A stretch of 59,892 bases of DNA. Source: Thecamonas trahens ATCC 50062 (Eukaryota; Apusozoa; Apusomonadida; Apusomonadidae). Under the pieces are notes generated by a model. That model was given only the letters and a program-made list of their open reading frames with translations. It was not told the DNA's origin and did not search any database. How positions within the stretch are numbered: position 1 is the first letter of the stretch; each line of letters starts with the position of its first letter. The DNA is taken from contig NW_013657618.1 of assembly GCF_000142905.1 (NCBI RefSeq), forward strand, positions 153,194 through 213,085, written 5' to 3'. The position numbers and the translations under genes were made by a program. This document shows, piece by piece, positions 20,701 through 29,069 of this stretch.

Positions 20701-23700
20701 AGCAGCCGAGCGCTCGGCGGCCCGCATGAGCGCCTCGAGGAGCGGCGCGGAGAGGACGAGCGAGTGGAGGAGGGCGAGGATGGCGCGCGGGACGACAATG
20801 TGCGCGTCGGCTGCGTCGAGTTGGCCGGCCTTGGCGCGCGAGTTGGCGATGATGAGGGCGTGAACAACGGCGACGCGCTGAGAGTCAGAGGGCAGCTCGT
20901 CAAGGACCTGCTGTGAGAGTACGTTGACGGCAGCGGCGACAACAGCGGCCGACGACGCGGCCGAGAAGAGAGTGACAAACGGCTCCGGGTCCGAGCCGAG
21001 AAGCTGTGGGACGCCGGGCGCGCCGAGCATGTCAAGCGACTCGACGAGGAGGAGCTCCGACGACGCGTCCCACTCGGTGTTCTGCGAGGCCTTGCCCGCA
21101 AGCTGGCCGAGGAGCTTGGAGCCACCCGAGGCATAGACGAGCGACGAGCGCGAGGCGATCATGATCCGGACCAGAACAGCCTGCGCGACAGGGTGGGCGA
21201 CAGCCGGCTGAGAGCCGAGCATGGCCGAGAAGAGAGTGGTGATCCAAGCCTTGAGGCGAGCCTCGGCGGTCTTGCGGCCCTTCTTGCCGGCCGACTTGGC
21301 GACGGTGTTGGCGGCGGCGTCGGCAAAGATTCGCCCGAGGACGCCGCCGTCGGCGGCAATCTCGCCGGAGCGGGCAATGACCGCGTCGGCGAGGGCGGCG
21401 ATGGGGGCAAGCGCCTTGGCTTGCTTGGCGGTGACTGCGGCACCCGCCGGCGGCTTTGCAATGGCAGCGGCGACTGCGGCAAAGGCCGAGACAGCGAGGC
21501 TGCGGACCGGGGCAAAAGCTGAGGCGGCGGCAATGAGGAGATGCGCGACAAGGCCAGAGAGGAGCGACGGCGACTTGGGCGAGAACTTGGCCGAGACCAG
21601 ACCAGCCGCGGCGGCCGGTGCCTGGAGAAGGGCGAGGACGTGGTTGACAGCGCGGATGTGGACGAGCTGGAGTGACGAGCGCGAGGCACGCGGGTCGATG
21701 CCGACAAGACTTGGTAGCTGAAGCGGCGCGTGGAGGAACGGAAGCGCATCAGCGAGAGCGCCGGAGGGCGCGGCGCGAGTGAGGAGGACGGCGACAAGAA
21801 CGAGGTGGAGACGCGGAGGGAGGGTGGCGCAGACCACGACAAAGATTGGCGCGAGCGACGGGCCGTCGGCCACTTCGGCGACAGCGCGGAGGACCGAGGC
21901 GGCGAGAAGAGCGCGGGCCTTGCGCCAGCCGGAGCGGTGGGAGGCAAGAGCAGTACGGACGAGGGCACCGAGGCGGCCAGTGGCCGAGCCGCGGGGCAGA
22001 TCGTCTTCGGTCAGAGCATCAAGCGAGGCAAGCGCGAGGTTCGGGGTGACGGTCTCGCGGACGAGCGCGAGGACCTGCGGGAGGAGGGTGGTGGCAAGAT
22101 GCGGGCGCGGGAGCGCTGCAGCCTCGGCGGGCGAGTCGGCGCTGAGGAGGGCGAGGCGGGTCCGCTCGAGGGTGACAATCGAGGCGGCAAGGAGAAGCGG
22201 GAGGGCCGACCAGGCTAGCGGCGAGGCAACGCCCGATGCCGCAGACGAGAGAGTAGCCGCGAGGCGCGGCGAGTCGGCGAGGCCGGACGCGAGACCAGCG
22301 AGGAGCACAGCGTAGACATCGTCGAGAGCGGCCGAGTCCGCCACCTTGGGCGGGGACTTGGCAGCCTTGCGGAGCGAGGCATGCGTGGTGAGGCCGGCAA
22401 ACTCGGGGAGAGCGCCAGCATCGGCGAGAGCCATGGCGGCGGCAAGAGCAGCAGAAAACGAGGCCGGCGACTTGGTGGTGGCGGCGAGATGGGCGGCGAC
22501 GAGCTGGAAAGCAACAAGCAGCGTGCCCTGCGACTCGTCCTCGGACTCGAGCTCAACAAGGGCATCGGGCGCGAGGCGCGAGGCCGAGTCGGCGAGGGCG
22601 GCAAGGGCGGCAACAACGACAGACCGGGTGTCGGCCGACGACCAGGCCGATGGCGGCGAGGCCAGAAGGGCGGCGATGGTTGCGACGAGCTCGGTGATGG
22701 GGACGAGGGCGGTGATCGGGGCGGCGGCGAGGGCGGCTGCGACGATGGACGGCTCCGGATCGGCGAGCGCGGAGCGGAGGGTGTCCTGCACAAAGGCGCG
22801 CTCCTTGGCGTCGGGTGAGTCGTCATCGGCGGCAAGGAGGTCGGCGAGGCGGTCGTCGGTGGTGAGGAGGTCAGCGAGCTGGACAAGGGCGTCGACGCGG
22901 AGCGAAGTCGAGCCGGAGTTGAGCGCGTAGTACAACGAGCCGGAGCCAACCTGGGAGACGCGGAGCGAGGACGGCATGGCAAGGTCGAGCCAGGCGGAGA
23001 GCGTCTGCGGAGCGGCGGCATCCGAGGAGCGGGCGCGGGCCATGGCGGCGTCGAGGGCAAGCTCAAAGGCGGAGCCGAAGCGGAGTGAGAAGAGCGAGAT
23101 GACGGCGGTGAGGTCGGTGGCAAGCTTTGGCGCGACGGCTGACGGCGGCGCGGCGGCGAGGGCGTCAAAGAGCGGGTCGAGAAGCGAGGTGGTGGCCGCC
23201 GACGAGAGGGCCGGAAAGAGCGATGCGACGTCGGAGAGGAGCGGGGTGATTTGCGAGGCCAAGTCGGCGGCGTCGGGCATGGCGTTGGTGAGGGCGGCGG
23301 CGTAGACGTCGACGCACGAGGCGAGGAGCGGGAAGGCGAGGGCTGTGGCCAGCTCAAGCGAGCCGCCCGACGCCGAGGCGATGGCCACGAGGTGGGTGGC
23401 GACAGAGCCTGCGCCGATGGCGCGGTCGGCGTGGAGGAGGGCGCGGGTAGCGTCGAGAGGAAGGCGGCGGACGCCCTGAGTCCCACACACCACAGCCAGG
23501 GTGTGCATGGCGTAGCGGGCGTGGGCCGAGGGCACCGCGGCAGCGAGGAGGGTGAGGAACGGCTCGAGGACGGTGAGAGCCAGCGTGGTTCGGGCCGAGA
23601 TCTGGGCGAGGAGCATAAAGGCCGCGAGCTGCAGGTCCGGGACGGCCGAGGTGGCGGCGGTGACGACCGAGGGGAGGAGGACGCCGAGCTTGCGCTCCGA

Positions 23701-24447
23701 GAGGCGCTGCGACGAACCCGCAATGCCGGAGAGGAGCGAGAGGAAGAATGAGGCACCGATGGACCAATCGGGAACGAAAGAGAGGACGTGGGTGACGGCC
23801 GAGGCAATCCAGTTGAGGGTGGCGAGGTCCTTGACCAGCCACTTGAGCAGGTTAGCGCGCTGCAGCGGGACGCCGCTCCGCTTGACGCCAACAAGCCAGG
23901 CAAAGTCGAGCGAGGCGTGATGAAGACGCAGCGGCGAGGCGGCCGAGGTCAGGTTGCCGGCCGAGCCCGATGAGCCACCCAGATTGAGGACCATGACGAG
24001 GCGGGCAAAGAGCGGAGTGGCGTGATAGGGGAGATAGGCACCGACGAGGGCGGCGACGTTGTGGGTATGGATAGAGTAGCGACGGATGAGGAACTCGAGG
24101 ACTTTTCCGGTTGATTTGAGGAGAAAGTACGGCGCGGTGAGAGCGATAAACTCCTCGAGATGACCATCGAGTTCATCGGCTTGTTCCTGCGTCAGCAGCG
24201 AGCGACGAAGCGGGGTCAGCTCTCGGGGAAAGAGCACGGCTTCAAACTTTGCCAGACGAGGTTCAATGCGAACAAGTGCCGCGAGACCATTGGTGGCCAG
24301 AAAATGAAGCGAGGCGAGGTCCACATCAGCCGCCTGCCGCATGGTGAAGAGGAACGAGGTGTACACCGGCACGCCCGACTTGCCCTCCCGCGAGTGGAGG
24401 TCACGCGGCCGGAGCGCCTTGAGCTGCTTGGCGAGATTGGACGACAT
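17746..24447 (-). CDS. UTP10: UTP10/HEATR1, U3 small-subunit processome scaffold
   Basis: 2233 residues, intronless; human HEATR1 is 2144. UTP10 is a nucleolar HEAT-repeat scaffold of the t-UTP complex, needed for rDNA transcription and 18S pre-rRNA processing. The N-terminus has the family pattern MSSNLAKQLKALRPRD, FTMRQAADVDLASLHFLATN, and FLLKSTGKVLEFLIRRYSIH followed by LPYHATPLFARLV. The C-terminus ends with the conserved block DDDSDVERKTAELVKMIEAV and LGHSLSKYW. Long alpha-solenoid repeats lie between, with a basic KKRRKTAAKAK stretch near residue 2080. ATG 24447 is chosen because the protein begins there with the family's MxSxLAKQL start. Strong Ala/Ser bias reflects the GC-rich genome. 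Confidence 0.95.
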   Translation of the reverse strand: MSSNLAKQLKALRPRDLHSREGKSGVPVYTSFLFTMRQAADVDLASLHFLATNGLAALVRIEPRLAKFEAVLFPRELTPLRRSLLTQEQADELDGHLEEFIALTAPYFLLKSTGKVLEFLIRRYSIHTHNVAALVGAYLPYHATPLFARLVMVLNLGGSSGSAGNLTSAASPLRLHHASLDFAWLVGVKRSGVPLQRANLLKWLVKDLATLNWIASAVTHVLSFVPDWSIGASFFLSLLSGIAGSSQRLSERKLGVLLPSVVTAATSAVPDLQLAAFMLLAQISARTTLALTVLEPFLTLLAAAVPSAHARYAMHTLAVVCGTQGVRRLPLDATRALLHADRAIGAGSVATHLVAIASASGGSLELATALAFPLLASCVDVYAAALTNAMPDAADLASQITPLLSDVASLFPALSSAATTSLLDPLFDALAAAPPSAVAPKLATDLTAVISLFSLRFGSAFELALDAAMARARSSDAAAPQTLSAWLDLAMPSSLRVSQVGSGSLYYALNSGSTSLRVDALVQLADLLTTDDRLADLLAADDDSPDAKERAFVQDTLRSALADPEPSIVAAALAAAPITALVPITELVATIAALLASPPSAWSSADTRSVVVAALAALADSASRLAPDALVELESEDESQGTLLVAFQLVAAHLAATTKSPASFSAALAAAMALADAGALPEFAGLTTHASLRKAAKSPPKVADSAALDDVYAVLLAGLASGLADSPRLAATLSSAASGVASPLAWSALPLLLAASIVTLERTRLALLSADSPAEAAALPRPHLATTLLPQVLALVRETVTPNLALASLDALTEDDLPRGSATGRLGALVRTALASHRSGWRKARALLAASVLRAVAEVADGPSLAPIFVVVCATLPPRLHLVLVAVLLTRAAPSGALADALPFLHAPLQLPSLVGIDPRASRSSLQLVHIRAVNHVLALLQAPAAAAGLVSAKFSPKSPSLLSGLVAHLLIAAASAFAPVRSLAVSAFAAVAAAIAKPPAGAAVTAKQAKALAPIAALADAVIARSGEIAADGGVLGRIFADAAANTVAKSAGKKGRKTAEARLKAWITTLFSAMLGSQPAVAHPVAQAVLVRIMIASRSSLVYASGGSKLLGQLAGKASQNTEWDASSELLLVESLDMLGAPGVPQLLGSDPEPFVTLFSAASSAAVVAAAVNVLSQQVLDELPSDSQRVAVVHALIIANSRAKAGQLDAADAHIVVPRAILALLHSLVLSAPLLEALMRAAERSAADASTALDTLDGDDDAAESSARKRSRRSADAEPGHAEAQLSQPAGSWRVVTLAKVLEWIFEIRGVSGFSHLVPVLFHHLSSLLSSSSASSASSGASFDGEYTKQLLLRALRLSLEQDEVVGDEAALSALAQYFDIQIVVAVLRSQSSSPATHTHALQLLAKLARIVPERVLHTIMPVFAFMGSSAVKRDDAYTYSVIEATLRQVLPPLLEVGLDASGILVIFGDAFGYIPQHRQRFLYRVLVETIGGSALTFLALYFVLKATSGSGDEAGAFWDMTSALLLEFHPLTALNSLAQVLDVVHALPSTKAEYNSARMAAEAEADDDAAALHRGEVAMVGGGSAAFDYTKHSFDDGLALKLGMTRFVGEFVALDEFLEALVDVVDSAEARDLSRDELEAALQALYRSLFGRGLELVHQARSGTKAGDKALAVTWSELYGRAVNVLDQLNSLLSVEQFLEVTSALFASDDVLIQQSALELFNAKIEREKGEFTSDEQASFVATVPQLGELISQSTSESAVQNALFSLSIVTRAFGHVSREAFGEVLPLVVGQLTGEAGSSGGVHMSALLCVASLTATLGVKVLAQVPVLLPWLVAALQAGPDAVAEPAMAKHFQEALLTAVEMVVAQLHAFLNPYLIPLLTALTSDYHLGSSKGVRVLRVFGKQVPPRQLIPALFAAFARADSPAAAVAILEVLGVALEHMPKKRVFEVAPDVFDFVLDASDAPALADDTREGLLATLVRLVLRLNEKTFKPLFVKLCTWAERGARTETFLSFLAALAGALKSIFVPYVPSFMAVVVEVLKRGNDADADADEASRGKKRRKTAAKAKAVVHSSGDTSSARELELALRLLKRVFRYDADGMMNRERYNELYPLLVALVPRVASERGDVHRLFVDAVGELMVCVSNDAWWKPFNFELLMQTRSPNPAIRLVVVEVLIRLYALLESDYLILLPETVPFLAELTEDDDSDVERKTAELVKMIEAVLGHSLSKYW

Positions 24448-24822
24448 GATGTTGGGTGGAGAGGTTCCCGGTGGTGGTGGGGTGGTTGGGCGGTGGTGGT
24501 GGTAGGAGGTGGAGGAGGGAGAGTGAGGTAGTGGTGGGGGAGGGTGTGGGTGGTGCGTTGATGGCGGATGCGGTGATGGATGGAGAGAAAGGGGTCGGTG
24601 TGGGGGGTGGGGGTGAAGGTGTAAAATTTGTAGATGGTGGTGGTAGCCAGACGGTGCAGAACATGGTAGCAGACTCAATGCTTCCGCTGGATGTGGTGGG
24701 CGGAGGTCGGCACGGTGTGACGGTGGTATCAGACGGGGCGATGTAGTTGATCTCGGTGGCGGTGGGGACGTGAGCTACGGGACCGGCTTCTCGTTTACCG
24801 ACGCAGCCGGAGACCGGCCAGC
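24448..24822. other. Intergenic spacer UTP10 / PPP phosphatase
   Basis: Tandem minus-strand genes flank this. GGT/GGTGG-rich low complexity near 24468-24560 and an AT-rich patch at 24620-24634 are seen; no gene. Confidence 0.5.
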
Positions 24823-26943
24823 TCACATGGCGTTGCCGGCGCCGTCGCGGCCGGCCTTGGAGGTTACCATGACGCGGATGGCGCCTTCTGCGACGAGGGC
24901 GATGGCAGCCGAGTTGTGGCCACCGGCGTAGTGGGAAGAGGAGAAGATGGTGATGACCTGGGCAGACTTGGCGTAGGAGACGCCAAGGCTCGGGGCTTGG
25001 TGGGCGCGGATGATGTGCGAGCAGCCCGAGGTGGCGAGGAAGGCGGCGACGGCGTCGTGACCAAAGACGGCGGTGCCGCCACCGCGATCGCTGGGCGCAA
25101 AGCCGTGCGGAAAGCCCGGGGCGGGCGCAGCGGCGAGCTCGGTCTCATCTTCGGCCGGGTCGGACCAGAGGAGGTCCATTGCGGCAACAAGGCCCGCAGC
25201 GGGCGCGTCGGCCGGAGAGTCGGCTGTCAGTTCGGCGGCGACGGTGTCGTCCATGATGGAGGCGATGGCATCGGCGGAGAGCGGGCGCGGGAGGGCGGCG
25301 ATGGCAGCGAGCGGGTCGTCACCGCAGGTCCGCGGAATGCCGCCGTGGACAGCAAAGATGCGCGAGTTGATGACAGCGGCGAGCGGCATGGTCTCGCATA
25401 CCGAGTTGAGCTCGGTCCAGAGAGCCTCGCCGCGCGACTCGGAGCCGAGAAGCTCGTGGCACTGGGCACGGAACGATCCGTCTTCGTAGACTTCGATGTC
25501 ACCGTTGATGTCAGCGAGCTCGTGGTTGCCACGGAGGGCCACCACGTGCTGCGGATACGCGGTGGCGAGGGCGAGGACAAAGGCAAGGGTCTCGACCGAG
25601 TGCGGGCCGCGGTCAACGTAGTCGCCGAGAAACAGGATCTTGGCCGGGCACATGGGGACGCCGGCGCCCCAAAAGGTTCGTGCGAAAAAGGCAAGGTCCG
25701 AGTAGTTGCCGTGCAAGTCGCCGAGGACGTAGACCGGGTCCGGGAGCGAGACGAGCGACGGATGGGTGAGCATGGTGGCGCGCGCGCCGGGGACGAGACG
25801 GCGGAGCATGAGGATAAAGGCCTCGCGTTCGCCGTCGGAGCGCCAGCCGTGCGACGGCTCGTCCCAGGCACCGCCGGTGCCACCGCCGTCGGCAAGCGGG
25901 AGAAAGGCGTCACCGAGGAGCGAGAGCACAGCCTCAGCCACCTCCTTGGCTGCGCTCAGCGCGTCGGGCTGGGCGCCGAGCGCCGATGAGGCAAACACTT
26001 CTTGTGTTGAGTGGGTAAAGTTGCGCGTGGGGAGGGTCCGGCGCTCACGGACCATGCCCGATGCCTCGAGCACATGGTAAGTTGGCGAGACCGAGTACTC
26101 GGCGGACGGGGCCGGGGCCGACTCAGCAGGCTCAGCAGGCTCGGACGCGGGCGGTGCAGGCTGCAGCGCCGGCAACGGCGACGACGCCATGAGCGCGTAG
26201 ATGGCAAGCGTGTAGACGGTGAGGCCGGCGGTAGCGCCAAGCGCCATGGTGGGAGGATCAAGAGCATCGGTGACGTGACAGATGGCCAGCCAGGCGCCGA
26301 GCGCGCCGGCCACCGTCAGTGAGACCGTCAGCGGCAGCAAGGCTTTGACTGGTCGCACCGATGAAGCTAGCCGGTCCGGACCCAGGTGATGTTGACCTGC
26401 CTCTCCCGTCACCGCCGCATCGGACTTGCTCTGCTGCATCCGAACCGGCGAGTCGGCGATGGAGAGCTCGGACATGCGCATGGCCTCGAACGAGTGGCCC
26501 TCAAACGAGACCGATGCCTCTCGCAGGACGCTGTCATTGGGTGAGAGCGAGGTGGTGGTGTCGGTGGGGAGTGGCAGAGGTGGAGGCGATGAGGGAGATG
26601 ATGACAGAGAAGAGCTCTCGGTAGAGCATGAGCTCTCGATCGACTCGTCGAGTGATGACAAGATTGGTTTGGTGGTTGTGGTTGTGGTTGTGGCGGCGGC
26701 TTCAGCTTCAGCTTCAGTGACTGCGTCATGGACAATGTCGATGAGGGTGGCCTTGCGGGCTTTGGAGGGGAAGGTGATCTGGGTGCGGGAGGAAGGAGGG
26801 GCGGTGAGCGGGGTTGAGCGGGGGGGGGGGGGGGGGGGGAGGGGGGAATGGGAGAGGGTGCGTACATGGTGCTTCTTCAACCATGTCTTCAGCTGCTTCA
26901 CTGTGTGCTGCTCTGGTGCTCGTGCCACAGCTGTCTGCTCCAT
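24823..26943 (-). CDS. Membrane-anchored PPP-family phosphatase with N-terminal HeH/SAP domain, two exons
   Basis: Exon 1 is 26866-26943 (26 codons) and exon 2 is 24823-26778, giving 677 residues. The 87-nt intron (GTACGC...CACCCAG) holds a poly-C tract and is a multiple of three, so it stays open if unspliced. Splicing joins VKQLKTWLKKHH to ITFPSKARKATLIDIVHDAV, creating a complete helix-extended-loop-helix (HeH/SAP/LEM-like) fold as in Src1/Heh inner-nuclear-membrane proteins. Two hydrophobic segments follow (about residues 170-192 and 199-222). The phosphatase domain (about 350-650) has all PPP motifs: GDLHGN (379), GDYVDRG (~410), GNHE (443), HGGI, LLWSDP, IIRAHQ and FSSSHYAG. Catalytic activity is therefore likely. 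A chromatin- or nuclear-envelope-tethered Ser/Thr phosphatase is inferred. Confidence 0.8.
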   Translation of the reverse strand: MEQTAVARAPEQHTVKQLKTWLKKHHVRTLSHSPLPPPPPPRSTPLTAPPSSRTQITFPSKARKATLIDIVHDAVTEAEAEAAATTTTTTTKPILSSLDESIESSCSTESSSLSSSPSSPPPLPLPTDTTTSLSPNDSVLREASVSFEGHSFEAMRMSELSIADSPVRMQQSKSDAAVTGEAGQHHLGPDRLASSVRPVKALLPLTVSLTVAGALGAWLAICHVTDALDPPTMALGATAGLTVYTLAIYALMASSPLPALQPAPPASEPAEPAESAPAPSAEYSVSPTYHVLEASGMVRERRTLPTRNFTHSTQEVFASSALGAQPDALSAAKEVAEAVLSLLGDAFLPLADGGGTGGAWDEPSHGWRSDGEREAFILMLRRLVPGARATMLTHPSLVSLPDPVYVLGDLHGNYSDLAFFARTFWGAGVPMCPAKILFLGDYVDRGPHSVETLAFVLALATAYPQHVVALRGNHELADINGDIEVYEDGSFRAQCHELLGSESRGEALWTELNSVCETMPLAAVINSRIFAVHGGIPRTCGDDPLAAIAALPRPLSADAIASIMDDTVAAELTADSPADAPAAGLVAAMDLLWSDPAEDETELAAAPAPGFPHGFAPSDRGGGTAVFGHDAVAAFLATSGCSHIIRAHQAPSLGVSYAKSAQVITIFSSSHYAGGHNSAAIALVAEGAIRVMVTSKAGRDGAGNAM

Positions 26944-27340
26944 GCCGGTGGCCAGTGGCTTTTGGCGCCAAAAGTTCGCGCGACGAGTGTCTGTCCGGAA
27001 TGGTGATTCGGACAATGGCGTGACCTGGGACAGCTCATGCCCGACTCGGCAACCGGTGGGCAGGCTTGGTTGGGTGTGGTCATGACGGCTGATGTGCCTG
27101 GATCTGCGCGGTGGCGTGCAGGTGATCGTCGACATGATGCCGGGGATGTTCGGGCTCATAGTGTACAGCTCGGCCCAGAAAGGGACCGGACTCGGATCGG
27201 CCTGCGCATGACCCGCGCCTCGTCTGCGCCTCGTCTGGACATGTACAGAAGTGGCCTGACAGGGGGAGGACGGTGGGTGGGCGGCGGTGGTGGCGGTGGC
27301 GGCGGGCGGGCGGCAGGCGGGCGGCAGGCGGCGGGCGCTA
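26944..27340. other. Intergenic spacer with E2F-like palindrome
   Basis: Upstream of the phosphatase gene and downstream of the SNARE gene. It contains the palindrome at 26959-26974 and a GGC-rich run at 27270-27340. No gene was recognised. Confidence 0.5.
26959..26974. promoter_or_regulatory. Perfect 16-bp palindrome CTTTTGGCGCCAAAAG (E2F-like)
   Basis: A self-complementary CTTTTGGCGCCAAAAG lies 16 nt upstream of the phosphatase start codon. It contains TTTGGCGC on both strands, the consensus for E2F/DP factors that drive cell-cycle genes. Seen directly; E2F binding is inference. Confidence 0.45.
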
Positions 27341-28216
27341 CTATTTCTGCGACTGGTTGTAGACAACGAGGAGCATGACGAGGAAGACCATGAGGAGAAT
27401 AAGATACATGCACATCTTGTCCTTGCCGACCTTCTTGAGGATCTTGGACAGGCGCTTGTTCGAGTTGCGGATGTGCTCTGTGACCTCGGCAGCACGACGG
27501 TTTGTCTCGTCGAGCATGATGTTCTGGCGGTCCAGCTCGCCACCCATCTCAACGGCAATGTCGCGGAGGGTGGCAACGCCGTCGGCAATGGCGTCGAGCT
27601 CCTGGTCGATGTCCTCGTTGCGGGCCTCAATCCGCATCAACGCCGCCTCGACTTCTTCATCATCGATGGGCGCCAGCTGCGACATGGTCGGGTCGTCCGG
27701 AAGCTCTGCCGCGCCGTTGCGGCCCGAGCGCGAGCCTGCAACGCCGACACCCGCGGCAGCAGCCCCCGCCATCAGGCGGGACCTGTTGTCGCGGTCGACC
27801 TTTGAGGTATACCTCCGCTTCTCTAGCCGCTTGCACTCGCGCAGGTGCTCCTTGACCACCTTGAGCTGATCGCCACGAAGGGCCAGCTCTTCGCGCTTGT
27901 CTTCGCTGGGAGACTTGCCAGCCTTCTTCTTCTCGGCCTTGAACAGCTCCTCTAGCTCATTGACCTCAGCCTCGACCTTGACCAGATCCCTTCGAATACG
28001 AGAACCAAGCTCAATGGTGCTCGGGGCAGCAGCAACGGCAGAGCCCAGCAGCTGGTCCCGCTCTTTGAGCGACTCGCGAATGGCTCTCAGCTCGTTGGCA
28101 ATGGTCTTCTTCTTGCTCCGGAACGGGGTCGCCTGCGCCCGCTTGGCCTGCTTTCGTCGCAACTCTACAGAGCATTCCTCCTCTATGTACCGCAGCTTGC
28201 CAAGGAGGACGTTCAT
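27341..28216 (-). CDS. Qc-SNARE (syntaxin SYP7-like)
   Basis: 291 residues. Qc-SNAREs contribute one helix to the four-helix bundle that fuses membranes. The N-terminal ~170 residues are helical, charged and coiled-coil-like. The SNARE motif runs from about residue 195: EARNEDIDQELDAIADGVAT, then LRDIAVEMGGELDRQNIMLD, with the zero-layer Gln in the LDRQ position. It is followed by a basic linker (KRLSKILKKVGKDK) and a single C-terminal anchor (MCMYLILLMVFLVMLLVVY). This tail-anchored layout and the 'ELDRQ...LDE' spacing resemble plant SYP71-73. ATG 28216 gives the natural start; upstream is a GGGGT repeat. Confidence 0.85.
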   Translation of the reverse strand: MNVLLGKLRYIEEECSVELRRKQAKRAQATPFRSKKKTIANELRAIRESLKERDQLLGSAVAAAPSTIELGSRIRRDLVKVEAEVNELEELFKAEKKKAGKSPSEDKREELALRGDQLKVVKEHLRECKRLEKRRYTSKVDRDNRSRLMAGAAAAGVGVAGSRSGRNGAAELPDDPTMSQLAPIDDEEVEAALMRIEARNEDIDQELDAIADGVATLRDIAVEMGGELDRQNIMLDETNRRAAEVTEHIRNSNKRLSKILKKVGKDKMCMYLILLMVFLVMLLVVYNQSQK

Positions 28217-29069
28217 GGTGGAGGTGGAGGTGGGGTGGGGTGGGGTGGGGTGGGGTGGGGTGGGGTGGGGTGGGGTGGGGTGGGGTGCCATCGTGATCGA
28301 CGGCAGCCGCAGCGAGCGGGGGCGTGACCGTTGGCAGTTGTCAGACGGGGGAGGTGCGTGGTGGACGTCGACGTGGCGATCAAGGAGATGGTGGACGGCT
28401 GGGTGCGGAGGGGTTGGCAGTCGGGGTAACAGGGTTGATCGGAGGTGATTGGTAAAGGGGCGGGGAAGGGGGAGGGAAGGGGAGGGGAGCGCGCGGTGGA
28501 GGTGGGACCGAGTGGATGGCTGGGTGTAGAGGGGCTGATCAGGCCGCCAGTCACAGTTCGCAAACCACGATCCTCAACTGTTTAGCCCCAACGTACACCG
28601 ATCCCCTCCCTCCCTTCCCCCCTCCCTTTCCCCCCTCTCCATCCCCTCCCCTCCCCCTTTCCCCCCCTCTCCATCCCCTGCCGCCCCAATGGAAGAAAAC
28701 GAGGCGGCTGACAATTCCGACAACTTTCCATTGAGCGGCGACAGCAGCCGCCGCCGCAAAGACACAGGGACAGCACTCGACTCGGACAAAGGCGGCGAGC
28801 ATAGGCAAGAGGAAGAGCAAGAGTGTGATCGGAAGTGACTACGATGGGCAAGACTGGTGGTACTGGAGCTGTTGCGCGTGTGTACATTGTCAAGACACAC
28901 TTCCTTGACAAGAATGAGCGCATGGCTCTGGCACGGGCTCTGGCTCGCGGCAAGCTCGAGCTTGTCCTTGGCCGGTCGGGCAGAGTGGATGTTGTTCTTT
29001 TCCGGCTTATCTTCATTCGCCTGCAATGCTCTCATCACGTACTCGAGCCGATGATGAGCGCATTGCTTC
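28217..29069. other. Region between SNARE and PARP; possible PARP 5' exon(s)
   Basis: Holds the (GGGGT)n repeat, C/T-rich tracts (28597-28680) and two short open frames: 28689-28838 (MEENEAADNSDNF...) and one from ATG 28844 (MGKTGGTGAVARVYIV...). The latter continues to a GTACGT donor at 29106. Splicing it to the AG at 29195-29196 would enter the PARP frame. Another frame (ending ...WNLDHIE) could instead use the AG at 29202-29203. I cannot choose between them. Confidence 0.35.
28223..28287. repeat. GGGGT pentanucleotide microsatellite
   Basis: About a dozen GGGGT copies directly upstream of the SNARE start (ATG at 28216, minus strand). Confidence 0.9.
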
